Shown here: positions 1 through 7,209 of the stretch, piece after piece | Layout of the letters: every line of letters starts with the position of its first letter | Numbering within the stretch: position 1 is the first letter of the stretch | NCBI GenBank assembly: GCA_023444705.1 | Contig: JAEXMB010000076.1 | Coordinates: forward strand, 1-17,701 | DNA: 17,701 nucleotides | DNA from: Pseudomonadota bacterium | Lineage (GTDB): Bacteria; Pseudomonadota; Alphaproteobacteria; Micavibrionales; UBA2020 | Direction: 5' to 3' | The notes under the pieces: generated by a model | Database searches by the model: none | The model's input: only the letters and a program-made list of their open reading frames with translations | What the model was told of the DNA's origin: nothing | Program-made: the position numbers and the translations under genes

Positions 1-864
1 GTCGAAACGCGTGTGCAGGACTACATCGCGCTGCTCAAGCCGCGCGTCATGACGCTGGTGGTGTTCTCGGGCATTGCCGGCATGGTGATGGCACCGGGGA
101 TCGGTGACATGCATCCGTTTCTGGCGCTGGTGGCGGTGTTCTGCATCGCTGTCGGGGCAGGGGCTGCGGGAGCGGTCAACATGTGGTACGAGCGTGACCT
201 TGACGCCAGAATGCAACGCACCAAGAACCGTCCGCTGCCGCAGGGCCGCATGGACAGCGCCGATGCGCTTGGTTTTGCCGTGGTGCTAACCATTTTGTCG
301 GTCGGGTTGATGGGGGTTGCCATCAACTGGACCGCGGCGGGGCTTTTGGCCTTTGCGTCGTTCTTCTATGTTTTCGTCTATACCATCTGGCTTAAGCCGC
401 GCACGCCGCAGAACATCGTGATCGGTGGTGCCGCAGGCGCTTTCCCGCCGGTGATCGGCTGGGCGGCAGTAACGGGCGACGTGTCGTGGGCGGCTGTCAT
501 CATGTTCATGATCATCTTCATGTGGACGCCGCCGCATTTCTGGGCGCTGGCGCTGGTGCGCAACGACGACTACCGTCGCGCGAACATCCCCATGCTGCCG
601 GTGACCGCAGGCGCGGCTGCCACCAAATGGCAGATGCTGGTCTATACGCTGCTGATGACGCCGTTCGTTTTTGCACCGTCGCTGATGGGCATGACGGGGC
701 ATCTCTATACGCTGGGTGCCGCAGTGCTGCACGGCCTGTTCACGCTCAGTGCGTTGCGCGTGTTGCGTGCGCAGAACTATGACCGCCCCGCGTGGCAGAT
801 GTTCGGTTATTCGATTTTCTATCTCTTTGCCATCTTCGCCCTGATGATGGCCGACAAGGTGTGA
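1..864 (+). CDS. ctaB: Protoheme IX farnesyltransferase (heme O synthase), 5' end cut by window
   Basis: Integral membrane prenyltransferase (UbiA superfamily) that adds a farnesyl group to protoheme to make heme O, the precursor of heme A for cytochrome oxidase. The frame is open back to base 1 (codons V-E-T-R precede the GTG at 13). The usual N-terminal tail before the LLKPRVM segment is missing, so the true start is probably upstream and the GTG at 13 is only the first possible internal start. Counting from that GTG, the prenyl-diphosphate site has N56 with the acidic pair D62 and D64, followed by RTKNRPLPQGR. A second conserved block is TPQNIVIGGAAGAFPPVIGW, then WTPPHFWALAL and DDYRRANIPMLPV. 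Multiple hydrophobic segments span the length. The next gene begins 2 bases after the stop. Family assignment is very secure; only the start is unresolved. Confidence 0.95.
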   Translation, partial: VETRVQDYIALLKPRVMTLVVFSGIAGMVMAPGIGDMHPFLALVAVFCIAVGAGAAGAVNMWYERDLDARMQRTKNRPLPQGRMDSADALGFAVVLTILSVGLMGVAINWTAAGLLAFASFFYVFVYTIWLKPRTPQNIVIGGAAGAFPPVIGWAAVTGDVSWAAVIMFMIIFMWTPPHFWALALVRNDDYRRANIPMLPVTAGAAATKWQMLVYTLLMTPFVFAPSLMGMTGHLYTLGAAVLHGLFTLSALRVLRAQNYDRPAWQMFGYSIFYLFAIFALMMADKV

Positions 865-866
865 CC

Positions 867-995
867 ATGCCGCATTCCGACCTGCACCAGCAAAAGAAGA
901 AAAAGAACATCGCGGTCTTTCTGGCCGTCATCGCCTTTATGGTGGTGGTGTTCTTCGTCAGCATCATCCGCATGAAGCAGGGGATGGGTGGCTGA
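867..995 (+). CDS. Small single-span membrane protein between ctaB and ctaG (CoxF-like)
   Basis: A 42-residue protein with a short polar, lysine-rich N-terminus (QQKKKKN, residues 8-14), one hydrophobic span at about residues 15-34 (rich in A, V, I, F), and a short basic tail ending RMKQGMGG. I take the ATG at 867, two bases after the ctaB stop; a longer reading from 792 would overlap ctaB by 73 bases and is unlikely. Alphaproteobacterial oxidase clusters often carry a tiny membrane gene called coxF at exactly this place, and size, topology and position match. Its biochemical role is not established by the sequence; a part in oxidase assembly is inferred from context. ctaG starts 2 bases after its stop, so the three genes are almost certainly co-transcribed. 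Confidence 0.75.
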   Translation: MPHSDLHQQKKKKNIAVFLAVIAFMVVVFFVSIIRMKQGMGG

Positions 996-997
996 GC

Positions 998-1636
998 ATG
1001 ACCGCGCCTTCGCCCCATGACCGCCAGCAGGAACTCGCCCGCAAGAACAAGCGGGTGATGACGGTTGCGCTTGTCATCGTGGGGCTGATGATCGGCATGG
1101 CCTTTGCCAGCGTGCCGCTGTATGGCGCGCTGTGCAAGGTGACGGGATGGGGCGGCACCACGCGCACGGTGCAAAGCAACCCCTTCAAGCCTGTCGAGGG
1201 CCGCAAGATCACCGTGCATTTCGACGCCAATGTGGCGCAGGGCATGCCCTGGCGCTTCAAGCCCGACGTCAACGAGGTGACGCTGGATGTCGGCGCCGAC
1301 GGGCTGGTGTCTTTTGTCGCGGAAAACCCGACCGGGAAATCCGTCACCGGCACGGCTGTCTATAACGTCACGCCGCTCAAGGCCGGCAAGTATTTCAACA
1401 AGACGCAGTGCTTTTGTTTTAACGAGCAGGTGCTGGAGCCAAGACAGCGCGTGCATATGCCCGTGGTCTTTTTCGTCGATCCCGCCATTCTCGACGATCC
1501 CGAGCTGACCGACCTTCGCTCGATCACCCTGTCCTATACTTTTTTCAAGGCCGCGACGCCCGAGCTTGAGCGCGCCATTGAAGATTTCACCAACGACGAC
1601 CAACCTTCACCTGCCAAGGCGCCATCGCGCACCTGA
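998..1636 (+). CDS. ctaG: Cytochrome c oxidase assembly protein CtaG (Cox11 family)
   Basis: Membrane-anchored copper chaperone that delivers copper to the CuB site of oxidase subunit I. The 212-residue protein has a short cytoplasmic N-terminus, one membrane anchor at about residues 19-40, then a periplasmic beta-sandwich domain. Family hallmarks are the ASVPLYGALCKVTGWGGTT segment just after the anchor (Cys46) and the copper-binding CFCF motif at residues 138-141 (Cys138, Cys140), followed by a VFFVDP segment. Length is normal for alphaproteobacterial CtaG (about 190-210). The start ATG lies 2 bases after the preceding stop. Position between ctaB and coxC is the standard alphaproteobacterial order. 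Confidence 0.96.
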   Translation: MTAPSPHDRQQELARKNKRVMTVALVIVGLMIGMAFASVPLYGALCKVTGWGGTTRTVQSNPFKPVEGRKITVHFDANVAQGMPWRFKPDVNEVTLDVGADGLVSFVAENPTGKSVTGTAVYNVTPLKAGKYFNKTQCFCFNEQVLEPRQRVHMPVVFFVDPAILDDPELTDLRSITLSYTFFKAATPELERAIEDFTNDDQPSPAKAPSRT

Positions 1637-1669
1637 CGGCACCAGCGACACGTTCAAGGAGAGACACAC

Positions 1670-2506
1670 ATGTCGAGCGAAGTCCAATACGACCTGACCA
1701 GCGGCAAGCCGCATCCCTATCACCTGGTCAAGCCGAGCATCTGGCCGATGGCGGGCGCGTTTGCCGCGGGCCTGCTGGCGCTGGGTGCTGTGCTGTACAT
1801 GCACAAGGCGGCGCTGGGCGGTTTTGAATTCGGCCTCAAGGGCGTCTTGCTTGGCTTTGCGGCCGTGCTGGCTGTCATGTGGTACTGGTGGCGCGACGTC
1901 ATCCGCGAGGCGGTGGTCGAACACGCCCACAGCCCCGTGACCAAAGTGGGCTTCCGCTATGGCATGTCACTGTTCATCGCGTCGGAGGTCATGTTCTTCG
2001 TCGCGTTCTTCTGGGCGTTCTTTGACGCGAGCCTGTTCCCCAAGGAAGCGATCGGCCACATCTGGCCGCCGGCTGATATCGAACCCATCGCCGCCTTTGG
2101 CCTGCCGTTCCTGATGACCATGATCCTGCTGCTGTCGGGCTGCACCGTTACCTGGGCGCACCATGCGATCATCGAAGGCCGTCAGGAAGACGCCGTCAAC
2201 GCGCTGGCCTATACCGTCGGTCTTGGCGTGCTGTTTACCTGCTTTCAGGCTTACGAGTACTGGCATGCGACCTTCCCCTTCAAGGGCAGCGTCTATTCGT
2301 CGGCGTTCTACATGGCGACGGGCTTCCACGGTTTCCACGTGCTGGTCGGCACGATCTTTCTGATCGTTTCGTACTTCCGCGCCAAGAAAGGCCACTTCAC
2401 CGCCGAAAGCCACTTTGGCTTCGAGGCGGCGGCATGGTACTGGCACTTCGTTGACATCGTCTGGCTGTTCCTGTTCACCGCCATCTACTGGTGGGGCAAC
2501 GCTTAA
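1670..2506 (+). CDS. coxC: Cytochrome c oxidase subunit III
   Basis: Core polytopic subunit of the aa3-type oxidase; it stabilises subunit I and may guide oxygen and proton entry. The 278-residue protein starts with the family segment HPYHLVKPSIWPMAGA (residues 15-30). It has about seven hydrophobic spans and carries the conserved helix SEVMFFVAFFWAFFDASLFP (about residues 105-124) with Glu106. Late blocks include FHGFHVLVG and a C-terminal WYWHFVDIVWLFLF. The start is set by a strong ribosome binding site, AAGGAG at 1656-1661, eight bases before the ATG. The name ctaE is also used. Subunits I and II are not in the window and would be expected upstream of ctaB. Confidence 0.97.
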   Translation: MSSEVQYDLTSGKPHPYHLVKPSIWPMAGAFAAGLLALGAVLYMHKAALGGFEFGLKGVLLGFAAVLAVMWYWWRDVIREAVVEHAHSPVTKVGFRYGMSLFIASEVMFFVAFFWAFFDASLFPKEAIGHIWPPADIEPIAAFGLPFLMTMILLLSGCTVTWAHHAIIEGRQEDAVNALAYTVGLGVLFTCFQAYEYWHATFPFKGSVYSSAFYMATGFHGFHVLVGTIFLIVSYFRAKKGHFTAESHFGFEAAAWYWHFVDIVWLFLFTAIYWWGNA

Positions 2507-2529
2507 GGCTTGAAAGGCGCAGGTGTGCC

Positions 2530-2895
2530 ATGACCAATCTGCTGGCAGACCTGCGTTTTTGCCTCAAGCCGCGCTGTCCGGTGTGCCGTCAGGGGCGTTT
2601 GTTCCGCCCGTGGACGATCACGCCGGTCGAGCGGTGCAGTGTATGTGACGCGCGCCTTGGCCTGCACGACATCGGCGATGGCGCGGCGGTTTTTCTCAAC
2701 TTCATTCTCTGCTTTACGTTGATCCCCATCGCGTGGATTTTCGAAAACGTCTTCGAACCGCCGCTGTGGGTGCATGTGATGGTATGGGGTGCGGCGGGGC
2801 TTGGCATCATCGCGTTGATGTTGCCCGCGCTCAAGGCCTATATCATCCTGCTTGAATACCGCCACCGTCCTACGGATATGAGCCGCAAGGAATAA
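2530..2895 (+). CDS. DUF983 family zinc-ribbon membrane protein
   Basis: A 121-residue protein with an N-terminal zinc-ribbon-like pair of CxxC motifs (Cys16/Cys19 in CPVCRQGRLF, and Cys36/Cys39 in CSVCDARLG), followed by two membrane spans at about residues 53-73 and 82-105. This is the DUF983 architecture. Genes of this family regularly sit between coxC and surf1 in alphaproteobacteria, so a role linked to oxidase biogenesis is likely, though the biochemical function is not defined. I chose the ATG at 2530 because it begins at the conserved region; a frame-open start at 2491 would overlap coxC and add an unconserved arginine-rich stretch. A weak GCAGG lies just upstream. It ends 5 bp from the end of a convergent gene. 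Confidence 0.88.
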   Translation: MTNLLADLRFCLKPRCPVCRQGRLFRPWTITPVERCSVCDARLGLHDIGDGAAVFLNFILCFTLIPIAWIFENVFEPPLWVHVMVWGAAGLGIIALMLPALKAYIILLEYRHRPTDMSRKE

Positions 2896-2900
2896 GCGCG

Positions 2901-3494
2901 CTAGACGCTTGGCGGGGCGGGGGGCTTGTTGCCGCCTGTCGTCTTGCGGGCATAGTGCGGATTGGCCAGAAAATTCTTCAACACCGCTTCATACAGCGGG
3001 CGGGTGGTATCCCAGCCGCCGGCCGTCTTGCATTGCGCCGTATCGCGCCCGTGGCCGCAGACTGCGCGCAGGAAGTAGTCCTGCACGATGGTCGCCTGCT
3101 GTTCCATGTTATAGCTGGTCAGGTCACGCCCCGCATCGAGTGTGTAGTAATAGGCCGCATTATAGTTGAAGCGGTAGGTGATGCTGAGCTTGAGCGCGCT
3201 GGCGATAGGATCAAGCACGCCGTTTTGCTTTTGCCAGACATGCGTCATTTCATGGATGAAATGGCTTTGCGTCATTGGCGGCTGCTGAGAGAAATCGTCG
3301 TGATAGCAGCCGTACATGTACAGGTTACCATCGGGCGCCATCGCCGTGCCCTTGGGCTGAAAGGGCATGAAGGACTGCGCAGTCACGCCGACTTTGTCAT
3401 AGCAAATGGAGTCGCCGAACATCCGGCGTGCCAGTGCGATCTCGCCTGCGGTCAGCGCGCGGAAACGGGTGGATTTTTCCTCACTCACGGGCAT
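2901..3494 (-). CDS. HExxH metallopeptidase-like protein (annotated in related bacteria as 'vgr-related')
   Basis: A 197-residue soluble-looking protein with no visible signal peptide or membrane span. The N-terminus has LTAGEIALARRMFGDSICYD (residues 14-33), a segment I associate with alphaproteobacterial proteins loosely labelled 'vgr related'. The centre has FIHEMTHVWQ, giving the zinc-site pattern HExxH (His81, Glu82, His85). A possible third ligand is Glu131 in NMEQQA, 46 residues later. The C-terminus is proline-rich (PPAPPSV). HExxH plus a distal Glu suggests a zinc-dependent gluzincin fold, but substrate and activity are unknown and the 'vgr' label should not be read as a type VI spike. 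The ATG at 3494 has AAAGG only 2 bases upstream; the GTG two codons later has better spacing (8 bases) and may be the real start. It is opposite in strand to all neighbours. Confidence 0.8.
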   Translation of the reverse strand: MPVSEEKSTRFRALTAGEIALARRMFGDSICYDKVGVTAQSFMPFQPKGTAMAPDGNLYMYGCYHDDFSQQPPMTQSHFIHEMTHVWQKQNGVLDPIASALKLSITYRFNYNAAYYYTLDAGRDLTSYNMEQQATIVQDYFLRAVCGHGRDTAQCKTAGGWDTTRPLYEAVLKNFLANPHYARKTTGGNKPPAPPSV

Positions 3495-3503
3495 GCCCTT
3501 TCA

Positions 3504-3533
3504 TTGCAAAAACTGCGCTTGGCGGCGTATTAT
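3504..3533 (+). promoter_or_regulatory. Candidate sigma70-type promoter for the SURF1 operon
   Basis: In the 93-bp divergent spacer, TTGCAA (3504-3509, 4 of 6 to the -35 consensus) is followed after 18 bp by TATTAT (3528-3533, 5 of 6 to the -10 consensus). This would put the transcript start near 3540, about 48 bases before surf1. A new start here is needed because the gene on the left is on the opposite strand. The call rests on pattern only. Confidence 0.35.
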
Positions 3534-3558
3534 CAAGGTGCTGTGCATAACAATAGCC

Positions 3559-3591
3559 AGAGGAGCGGCCTTGCGCCAAGTGAATAAATGA
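3559..3591 (+). promoter_or_regulatory. Strong SD plus six-codon leader ORF coupled to surf1
   Basis: AGAGGAG at 3559-3565 is a near-ideal ribosome binding site but lies 22 bases before the surf1 ATG at 3588, too far to serve it directly. It is 5 bases before a TTG at 3571 that opens TTG-CGC-CAA-GTG-AAT-AAA-TGA. Its stop overlaps the surf1 start as ATGA (3588-3591). An in-frame TAA directly precedes the surf1 ATG, so surf1 cannot start further upstream. The simplest reading is a leader ORF that loads ribosomes and re-initiates them at surf1. Inference from sequence only. Confidence 0.35.
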
Positions 3592-4292
3592 CAGGACCCG
3601 CGGCCCCCGCCCCCAAAAAACGCTATCGTGCTGTAATCCTTGTGATGCTGGCCTGCAGCATTTTGTGCGCGCTTGGCGTATGGCAGCTCAAGCGCCTGGC
3701 CTGGAAGCAGGATTTGATCGCCACGCTGGAACAACGTCTGGCCGAGCCTGCCGTCGACATCGCGTTTTTGCCCAAACCGTATCCGGCGCAGGAATGGCGC
3801 AAGGTGCGCGTGCGCGGAGAGTTTATTCTCGATCGCAGTTTCATGGTCAGCCCGCGCACACAGGACGGCAAGGTCGGCTTTCATCTCTTTGCGCCGCTGA
3901 AGATGGCGGATGGCACCAGCATCATGGTCAACCGCGGCTTCGTTGCCATGCGCTCCCCGCAATACTCCGAGGATTTTGACCTGCCGCCGTCGGGCACGGT
4001 CAGCATCGAAGGTGTGGTGCGCGTGCCGGTGCGCACGGCGTTTACGCCCGACAACCAGCCCTCGCGCAACGAGTGGTACTGGCCCGACCTCAGCGTGATG
4101 GACAGCGGCGTTGCCCTGGTGCGCGATGTGTATATCCAGCAAACCGGCGTCAGCAATGCGGGCTATCCGCGCATCATAGACGTGACGCCCGAGCTGCCCA
4201 ACAACCATGCGCAATACGCGGTCTTCTGGTTTGGCATGGCGGGGCTGTGCCTGCTGGTCTTTGTGATCGCGCGTAAAAAGGGATATGCCTGA
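3588..4292 (+). CDS. surf1: SURF1 family cytochrome oxidase assembly protein
   Basis: Inner-membrane assembly factor that helps place heme A into oxidase subunit I. The 234-residue protein has the classic two-helix topology: a first span at about residues 14-33 followed by GVWQLKRLAWKQDLI, a periplasmic domain with RGEFILDRSFMVSPR and IMVNRGFV, and the C-terminal NNHAQYAVFWFGMAG segment leading into the second span near the end. Length matches the family. The start ATG at 3588 is the first possible one, because TAA immediately precedes it. Only a poor site (AAGTGA) lies at normal spacing, so coupling to the upstream leader ORF is plausible. It overlaps the next gene by one base (TGATG). Confidence 0.95.
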   Translation: MTGPAAPAPKKRYRAVILVMLACSILCALGVWQLKRLAWKQDLIATLEQRLAEPAVDIAFLPKPYPAQEWRKVRVRGEFILDRSFMVSPRTQDGKVGFHLFAPLKMADGTSIMVNRGFVAMRSPQYSEDFDLPPSGTVSIEGVVRVPVRTAFTPDNQPSRNEWYWPDLSVMDSGVALVRDVYIQQTGVSNAGYPRIIDVTPELPNNHAQYAVFWFGMAGLCLLVFVIARKKGYA

Positions 4293-5797
4293 TGAAGACC
4301 TATCAAGACCTCGCCGCGCATTTCTCGGCGATCACCAGCCTCAAGCAGATCGACAGCATTCTTGACTGGGACCGTTCGGTCATGATGCCCAAGGACGGTC
4401 TTGAACAGCGCGCGCGCCAGACCGCGGTGCTGAACGTGAAAATCCACGACATGCTGGCGGACCCGCGCGTGGGCGATGCGCTGGCGGCGCTTGACGATGC
4501 CATGCTTGATGACTGGCAGCGCGCCAACGTGCGCCTGATGCGCGAACAGCACATGGCGGCGACCGCCGTGCCGGCTGACTTGATCGCGCACAAGATGGCG
4601 CAGGAAACGCGCACCGAGATGGTCTGGCGCCAGGCCAAGGCCGACGATGATTTCGCCCTTGTCGCGCCCGAGCTTGAAAAGCTGTTTGGTCTTGTGCGTG
4701 ACTATGCGCAGGCGCGCGCGGACAAAATGGGCATTCCCGCCTATGACGCGCTGATGGTGCATTACCTGCCGGGCATGTCCTCGGCAGATGTCGATATCAT
4801 CTTCGACGATCTGGCGGGGACGCTGCCGCAATTGCTTGACCGTGCGCTTAACGTGCAGGCGCAGGCGTTGCCGCTGGCGGGCCCGTTTGCAATCGACAAG
4901 CAAAAACAGGCGGCTGATCTGGTCGCGCGCCAACTCGGCTTTGATCTGGATCGCTGGGGGCGGCTTGATGCCTCGGCGCATCCGTTCAGTACCGGCATCG
5001 GCGGTGATGTGCGCATCACCACGCGCTATGAGGACAGCAATTTCATCAACGCCCTGCAAGCCGTGGGGCACGAGGTCGGGCATGGCATGTTCGACCACCA
5101 TGTGCCCGATGCATGGAACGACCAGCCCGTTGGCATCAGCGGCCACATGGGCATGGGTATCCATGAATCGCAATCGCTGGGGCTTGAGATGCAGATGGGC
5201 CGCAGCCGCGCCTATTGGGATTATCTGGCGCCGCATCTGGCACAGATATTCGGCGGCAGCGGTGCCGCATGGAGTGGGGAGAACCTGCACCGTCACGCAA
5301 CCCAGGTCTCGCGCAGCCTGATCCGCATCGAAGCGGACGAGATCAGCTATCCGCTGCATGTCATCTTGCGCTACCGCCTTGAAAAAGACCTGCTGGCGGG
5401 CACGCTTGCCGTGCGCGACCTGCCCGCCGCATGGCGCGCAGGGCTGAAATCATTGGTGGGGATCGAACCGCCAAATGACCGTCAGGGGTGCCTGCAGGAT
5501 ATTCACTGGCATGCGGGTATGGTCGGCTATTTCCCCGCCTATGCGATCGGCGCCGTGATTGCCGCGCAATTCACGCGCAAGCTCCAACAGGATATTCCCG
5601 ATCTTGACGCGCGCCTGCGCAAAGGTGATTTCTTTGCCTATACCGCGTGGATGCGCGACCATATCCAGTCGCAGGCCTGCCTGTACAGGCCCGATGTGCT
5701 GATCGAACGCGTAAGCGGCGCGCCCTTGTCGGCGCAGGCGCTGAAAGATCATCTGCACCAGCGTTATCTGGTCGAAAGAACGGCGGTGGCGGCATGA
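4292..5797 (+). CDS. M32 family zinc metallocarboxypeptidase
   Basis: Cytoplasmic metallopeptidase of family M32 (Taq carboxypeptidase type), which removes C-terminal residues from peptides. The 501-residue length is the family norm and the fold is expected to be all-helical. The zinc site HEVGH is at residues 260-264 (His260, Glu261, His264), and the third ligand Glu292 is in HESQS. Other family blocks visible are HPFSTG (230-235) and DVRITTRY (239-246), both upstream of the active site as expected. No signal peptide. The start overlaps the surf1 stop by one base and the gene's stop overlaps the next start by four (ATGA), so translation is probably coupled on both sides. A role in peptide turnover follows from the family; the physiological substrate is unknown. 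I would not have expected this gene between surf1 and thrC. Confidence 0.95.
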   Translation: MKTYQDLAAHFSAITSLKQIDSILDWDRSVMMPKDGLEQRARQTAVLNVKIHDMLADPRVGDALAALDDAMLDDWQRANVRLMREQHMAATAVPADLIAHKMAQETRTEMVWRQAKADDDFALVAPELEKLFGLVRDYAQARADKMGIPAYDALMVHYLPGMSSADVDIIFDDLAGTLPQLLDRALNVQAQALPLAGPFAIDKQKQAADLVARQLGFDLDRWGRLDASAHPFSTGIGGDVRITTRYEDSNFINALQAVGHEVGHGMFDHHVPDAWNDQPVGISGHMGMGIHESQSLGLEMQMGRSRAYWDYLAPHLAQIFGGSGAAWSGENLHRHATQVSRSLIRIEADEISYPLHVILRYRLEKDLLAGTLAVRDLPAAWRAGLKSLVGIEPPNDRQGCLQDIHWHAGMVGYFPAYAIGAVIAAQFTRKLQQDIPDLDARLRKGDFFAYTAWMRDHIQSQACLYRPDVLIERVSGAPLSAQALKDHLHQRYLVERTAVAA

Positions 5798-7209
5798 CGA
5801 CCTATATCAGCACCCGCGGCAAGGCCGCACATGCCGGATTTACCGGCGCGATGATGGCAGGGCTGGCCAGTGACGGCGGCCTTTATGTGCCGCAATCCTG
5901 CCCGATCCTGAGCGCGGAAGACTGCGCGAACCTTCAACACCAAAGCTATGTCGAGGCCGCCTGGCGCGTGCTGGCACCGTTTGTGGGGCAGGACATCGAC
6001 GGCACGGTGCTGGCGCGCCTGCTGCAGCGTGCCTACAAGAATTTCGATGCTCCGCAAGTCGCGCCCGTCAGCGTGCTTGAAGACGGGCATTTCATGCTCG
6101 AGCTGTATCACGGCCCCACGCTGGCGTTCAAGGATGTGGCGTTGCAGTTTCTTGGCCATTGCTTCACGCATGTTCTTGCGCAAAGCGGACGCAAGGTGAC
6201 CATCGTCGGCGCGACCTCGGGCGATACCGGATCGGCCGCTATTGCCGCCTTTGCCAACCAGCCCAATGTCGATATCGTCATACTGCACCCCAAGGGCCGC
6301 GTGTCTGATGTGCAACGCCGCCAGATGACCACGGTCGATGCGCCCAACGTGCATAACATTGCGGTCGAGGGTGATTTCGACGACTGCCAGAACATGGTCA
6401 AGGCGATGTTCGCGGACGAGGTATTCCGTACCGACATCGGCCTGTCGGCCATCAATTCGATCAACTGGGCACGCATCGCAGCACAGGTTGTCTATTACGT
6501 GACTACGGCGATCAAGGTGAAGGCGCAGACGGGCAGCGCTGCCGCGTTTGTGGTGCCGACAGGCAACTTCGGCAATATCTATGCGGGCTATGTCGCGCGC
6601 GCGATGGGTGCGCCCGTGGGCAGGCTGGTCGCCGCCACCAACCGCAACGATATCCTTTACCGCTTTTTTGCCGAAGGGCAGATGAAACGCCATGCGGTCG
6701 AACCGTCGCTGAGCCCCAGCATGGATATTCAGGTGGCCAGCAATTTCGAGCGCTTGCTGTTCGACCTGTTCGACCAGCAGGGCGATGCGGTCGACCAGAC
6801 CATGCGCCATTTCGCGCAGGGCGGCACGTTCAAGCTCGACGACACGCTGATGGCCGAGGTGCGCAAGACCTTCGGCGGCGGGCGCTGCTCTGACGAACAG
6901 ACGCTTGCGACCATCAATAACGTCTACGAGACGACGGGCAGGCTGATCGACCCGCATACGGCCGTCGGTGTGCATGTGGCGCGCGCATACCGCCAGCGCT
7001 ACCCCGACCAGCCGGTGGTAACACTGGCCACTGCGCATGCGGCGAAATTCCCCGATGCGGTCATGCAGGCGACAGGTGTCATGCCGCCCGTACCCGCACA
7101 GCTGGCGGGGCTTGAAGATAAGCCGGAGCGCTGCACGACGCTACCGTGCGACCTTGCCGCCGTGCAAAAACATATTCGCGCCGCCGTAGGCGGCAAGGCA
7201 GGGGCATAA
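5794..7209 (+). CDS. thrC: Threonine synthase
   Basis: PLP-dependent enzyme converting O-phosphohomoserine to threonine and phosphate, the last step of threonine synthesis. The 471-residue protein begins MTTYISTRGKAAHAGF, the typical N-terminus of the longer (bacterial/fungal type) threonine synthases, which settles the ATG at 5794; a frame-open start at 5647 lies deep inside the upstream gene. The PLP lysine is Lys113 in HGPTLAFKD and the phosphate-binding loop is TSGDTGSA at 141-148. A later PTGNFGNIYAGY block is also characteristic. It overlaps the M32 gene by four bases and the EAL gene by one. In alphaproteobacteria thrC is commonly found close downstream of surf1, so the location is ordinary apart from the M32 insertion. 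Confidence 0.96.
   Translation: MTTYISTRGKAAHAGFTGAMMAGLASDGGLYVPQSCPILSAEDCANLQHQSYVEAAWRVLAPFVGQDIDGTVLARLLQRAYKNFDAPQVAPVSVLEDGHFMLELYHGPTLAFKDVALQFLGHCFTHVLAQSGRKVTIVGATSGDTGSAAIAAFANQPNVDIVILHPKGRVSDVQRRQMTTVDAPNVHNIAVEGDFDDCQNMVKAMFADEVFRTDIGLSAINSINWARIAAQVVYYVTTAIKVKAQTGSAAAFVVPTGNFGNIYAGYVARAMGAPVGRLVAATNRNDILYRFFAEGQMKRHAVEPSLSPSMDIQVASNFERLLFDLFDQQGDAVDQTMRHFAQGGTFKLDDTLMAEVRKTFGGGRCSDEQTLATINNVYETTGRLIDPHTAVGVHVARAYRQRYPDQPVVTLATAHAAKFPDAVMQATGVMPPVPAQLAGLEDKPERCTTLPCDLAAVQKHIRAAVGGKAGA

Noticed and set aside
895..908. A-rich run in the small membrane gene, considered as a slippage or frameshift site
   Set aside because: It simply encodes a lysine cluster before a membrane span; the frame is intact on both sides and no alternative frame gains a meaningful product.
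4163..5359. 398-codon open frame on the reverse strand opposite the M32 gene
   Set aside because: GC-rich codon bias produces long antisense open frames. The forward strand has all M32 motifs, and the reverse translation is Arg/His-rich with no recognisable domain.
5647..5793. Upstream extension of thrC into the M32 gene
   Set aside because: Threonine synthases begin with the STRG segment found just after ATG 5794, and that start overlaps the previous stop as ATGA; the extension is out-of-frame M32 sequence.
5764..7038. 424-codon reverse-strand open frame opposite thrC
   Set aside because: Shadow frame; the forward strand carries the PLP lysine and phosphate loop of threonine synthase.
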